Below are positions 62,799 through 64,000 of a stretch of 64,000 bases of DNA, one piece after another (the first letter of the stretch is position 1; each line of letters begins with the position of its first letter). The position numbers were made by a program, and so were the translations under genes. The notes under the pieces are model-generated. The model searched no databases, was not told the DNA's origin, and saw nothing but the letters and a program-made list of their open reading frames with translations. The DNA lies in NCBI RefSeq assembly GCF_036013525.1, contig NZ_CP107853.1:4092001-4156000 (forward strand), written 5' to 3'. This stretch comes from Nonomuraea sp. NBC_00507. Lineage in GTDB: Bacteria; Actinomycetota; Actinomycetes; Streptosporangiales; Streptosporangiaceae.

Positions 62799-64000
62799 CT
62801 AGCGCGGCCGGAAGGCGGCCAGGGGGATGGGCAACCAGGTGGGCCGGTTCCTGGCCTCGTAGACCACCTCGTACACCGCCTTCGCCAGCTCGAACGCCCG
62901 CAGCAGCGCCGCGTCCCCGCGGTTGATCCCGCCGCCGCCCTCCATGTATCCCTCCATGAAGGAGGTCCGGTTGCGGTCCGCCCACTCCTGGGCCCTGGGC
63001 TCCAGCTCGGCCGCCTCCGGATGGCCGGCCAGCAGGTGCCTGGCGGCGTAGTCGAACGAGCGCAGCATCCCCGCCACGTCACGCAGCGGCGACGACAGCG
63101 CCCTGCGCTCGGCCAGCGGCTGCCCGGGCTCGCCCTCGAAGTCCAGCACTACCCAGTCGGTGGGGGTGCGCATGACCTGGCCCAGGTGGTAGTCCCCGTG
63201 AACCCGCTGCACGAACACTTCGGTGGTGAGCTTCTCCACCTGGTGATAGGCGTCCTCCAGGACGCCCACGTGCTGCCGCAGCTCGGGAACCTCGGACACG
63301 GCCCGGCCCAACCGGCGTCTGAAGGCCTCCGCCATGCGCTTGACCTCGTGGGTCTCGACGACGTCCGTAGGGAAGGCGGCGGCCAGCTCGTGGTGCACCT
63401 GGGCGGTGGCGACGCCGAGCCGATGCGACTCGGCCGCGAAGTCGCCTCCCGCGTCGGCGGCCGTGATCTCGGGCATGGAGGCGTACAGGTCGCGCACGCT
63501 GGCCAGCGCCAGGTCCCAACCGTCGTTGGCGTTGGACAGGAACTCCTGCATGATCGCCAGAGTGGTGTCCGTGCCGTCGAGATCGGTCTCGATCCACCCG
63601 TACGGCTGCGCGATGTGCGGGGCTTTCCTGGCGGCCAGGGCGGTGATGATCTCCAGCTCCGGGTTGACCCCTGGGATGAGGCGGCGGAAGAGCTTGCAGA
63701 TGTAGGCGTCGCCGTACACGAGAGAGGTGTTGGACTGCTCGGCCCCGAGCACCAGGCTGCGCGGCGAGGTGTCGATCTCGATGCCGGGGACGTGGCGCAT
63801 GCGCAGGCCGCTGCGGGTCTCGTCGTGGCCCATGCCCTCGAGCAGCCAGCCGGTGCGGTCGGCGTCGTGCGCGGCGTCGTACAGGTAGATGTCGTCGACC
63901 GTGGCGATCAGGGCGTGCGCCAACCGGTCGGGAAGCTCCGTGCGCTCGCCGAGCAGGAGTTGGTAGCGGTCGCGCGAGCCGTCCTGCCAGATGGCGACGA
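62799..64000 (-). CDS. mak: Maltokinase (N-terminus cut off by window edge)
   Basis: The C-terminal 400 residues or so of a maltokinase (Mak/Pep2), which phosphorylates maltose to maltose 1-phosphate for GlgE. The aminoglycoside-phosphotransferase-like fold is recognisable: VHGDYHLGQVMRTPTDWVVLDFEGEPGQP holds the catalytic HGD and the metal-binding DFE. The C-terminal NRTSFMEGYMEG segment is typical of the family. The frame runs open to base 64000. It pairs functionally with glgB at 48.5 kb; other GlgE-pathway genes may lie beyond the right edge. Confidence 0.92.
   Translation of the reverse strand, partial: VAIWQDGSRDRYQLLLGERTELPDRLAHALIATVDDIYLYDAAHDADRTGWLLEGMGHDETRSGLRMRHVPGIEIDTSPRSLVLGAEQSNTSLVYGDAYICKLFRRLIPGVNPELEIITALAARKAPHIAQPYGWIETDLDGTDTTLAIMQEFLSNANDGWDLALASVRDLYASMPEITAADAGGDFAAESHRLGVATAQVHHELAAAFPTDVVETHEVKRMAEAFRRRLGRAVSEVPELRQHVGVLEDAYHQVEKLTTEVFVQRVHGDYHLGQVMRTPTDWVVLDFEGEPGQPLAERRALSSPLRDVAGMLRSFDYAARHLLAGHPEAAELEPRAQEWADRNRTSFMEGYMEGGGGINRGDAALLRAFELAKAVYEVVYEARNRPTWLPIPLAAFRPR

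Overview
The window is very GC-rich, dense in GTG and TTG starts, and chained by 4-bp ATGA/GTGA/TTGA stop-start overlaps. It carries ECF sigma factors, LuxR-type ATPase regulators, an AfsR/BTAD regulator, a KstR steroid regulon and GlgE-pathway genes. Together these point to the chromosome of a free-living actinomycete, plausibly a Streptosporangiales relative (Nonomuraea-like). The genus is an inference. I see no rRNA, tRNA, CRISPR array, intact insertion sequence or phage.

Layout. (1) 0-0.7 kb: the N-terminal two-thirds of a CYP125-like steroid P450. (2) 1.1-8.4 kb: a seven-gene operon for L-fucose-type deoxysugar uptake and non-phosphorylative oxidation. A GntR repressor encoded at 11.3-12.0 kb has a 17-bp palindromic operator at its own start, and a near-copy lies upstream of the operon. 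(3) 8.6-11.3 kb: a secreted Cu/Zn superoxide dismutase, a GNAT protein and a LigD-like protein whose ligase active site is lost. (4) 12-15.2 kb: a metallo-hydrolase, FadA5 thiolase and a SnoaL-fused sigma factor. (5) 15.5-19.3 kb: an oxidoreductase, a GlxA-type regulator, and a SigE-family sigma factor with a membrane partner. (6) 19.3-26.4 kb: KstR and a divergent six-gene operon (FadD17, ChsE1, ChsE2, ChsH2, ChsH1, Ltp2) for the last round of sterol side-chain removal. (7) 26.5-29.7 kb: a frameshifted carboxymuconolactone-decarboxylase gene with an ECF41-type promoter, its ECF41 sigma factor, and a membrane-anchored sigma-like protein. (8) 29.9-33.3 kb: an OpuC-type osmolyte ABC transporter. 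(9) 33.3-41 kb: a flavin reductase, a degenerate SDR, a large LuxR-type regulator, a membrane DJ-1/PfpI protein, and a WYL regulator/SDR pair. (10) 41-48.4 kb: SppA protease, a truncated ATPase and three tandem secreted subtilases. (11) 48.5-64 kb: glgB, then a block of two-component systems, a solute-binding lipoprotein, a short LuxR ATPase, a glgB remnant, a VapBC-like module and an AfsR-like regulator, then maltokinase at the right edge.

How the genes work together. The main theme is sterol side-chain catabolism. Matches to the published KstR motif (TnnAACnnGTTnnA) sit upstream of the CYP125 gene (773-786, full match), fadA5 (14224-14237, full match), the fadD17 operon (20121-20134, one mismatch) and kstR (19987-20000, core only). 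Three separated loci are thus probably controlled by the KstR encoded here. Catalytic residues of ChsH1 (D29/H34) and the paired tyrosines of Ltp2 (Y292/Y342) are present. A second circuit is the GntR/fucose regulon. A third is a previously unremarked bipartite promoter element, a 19-bp box, 20 bp, then CCTAGCGT, present with identical spacing in front of two genes that flank a LuxR-type regulator. Finally, the separation of glgB from maltokinase, with a decayed glgB 3' end next to a toxin-antitoxin pair between them, records a rearrangement of the GlgE locus.
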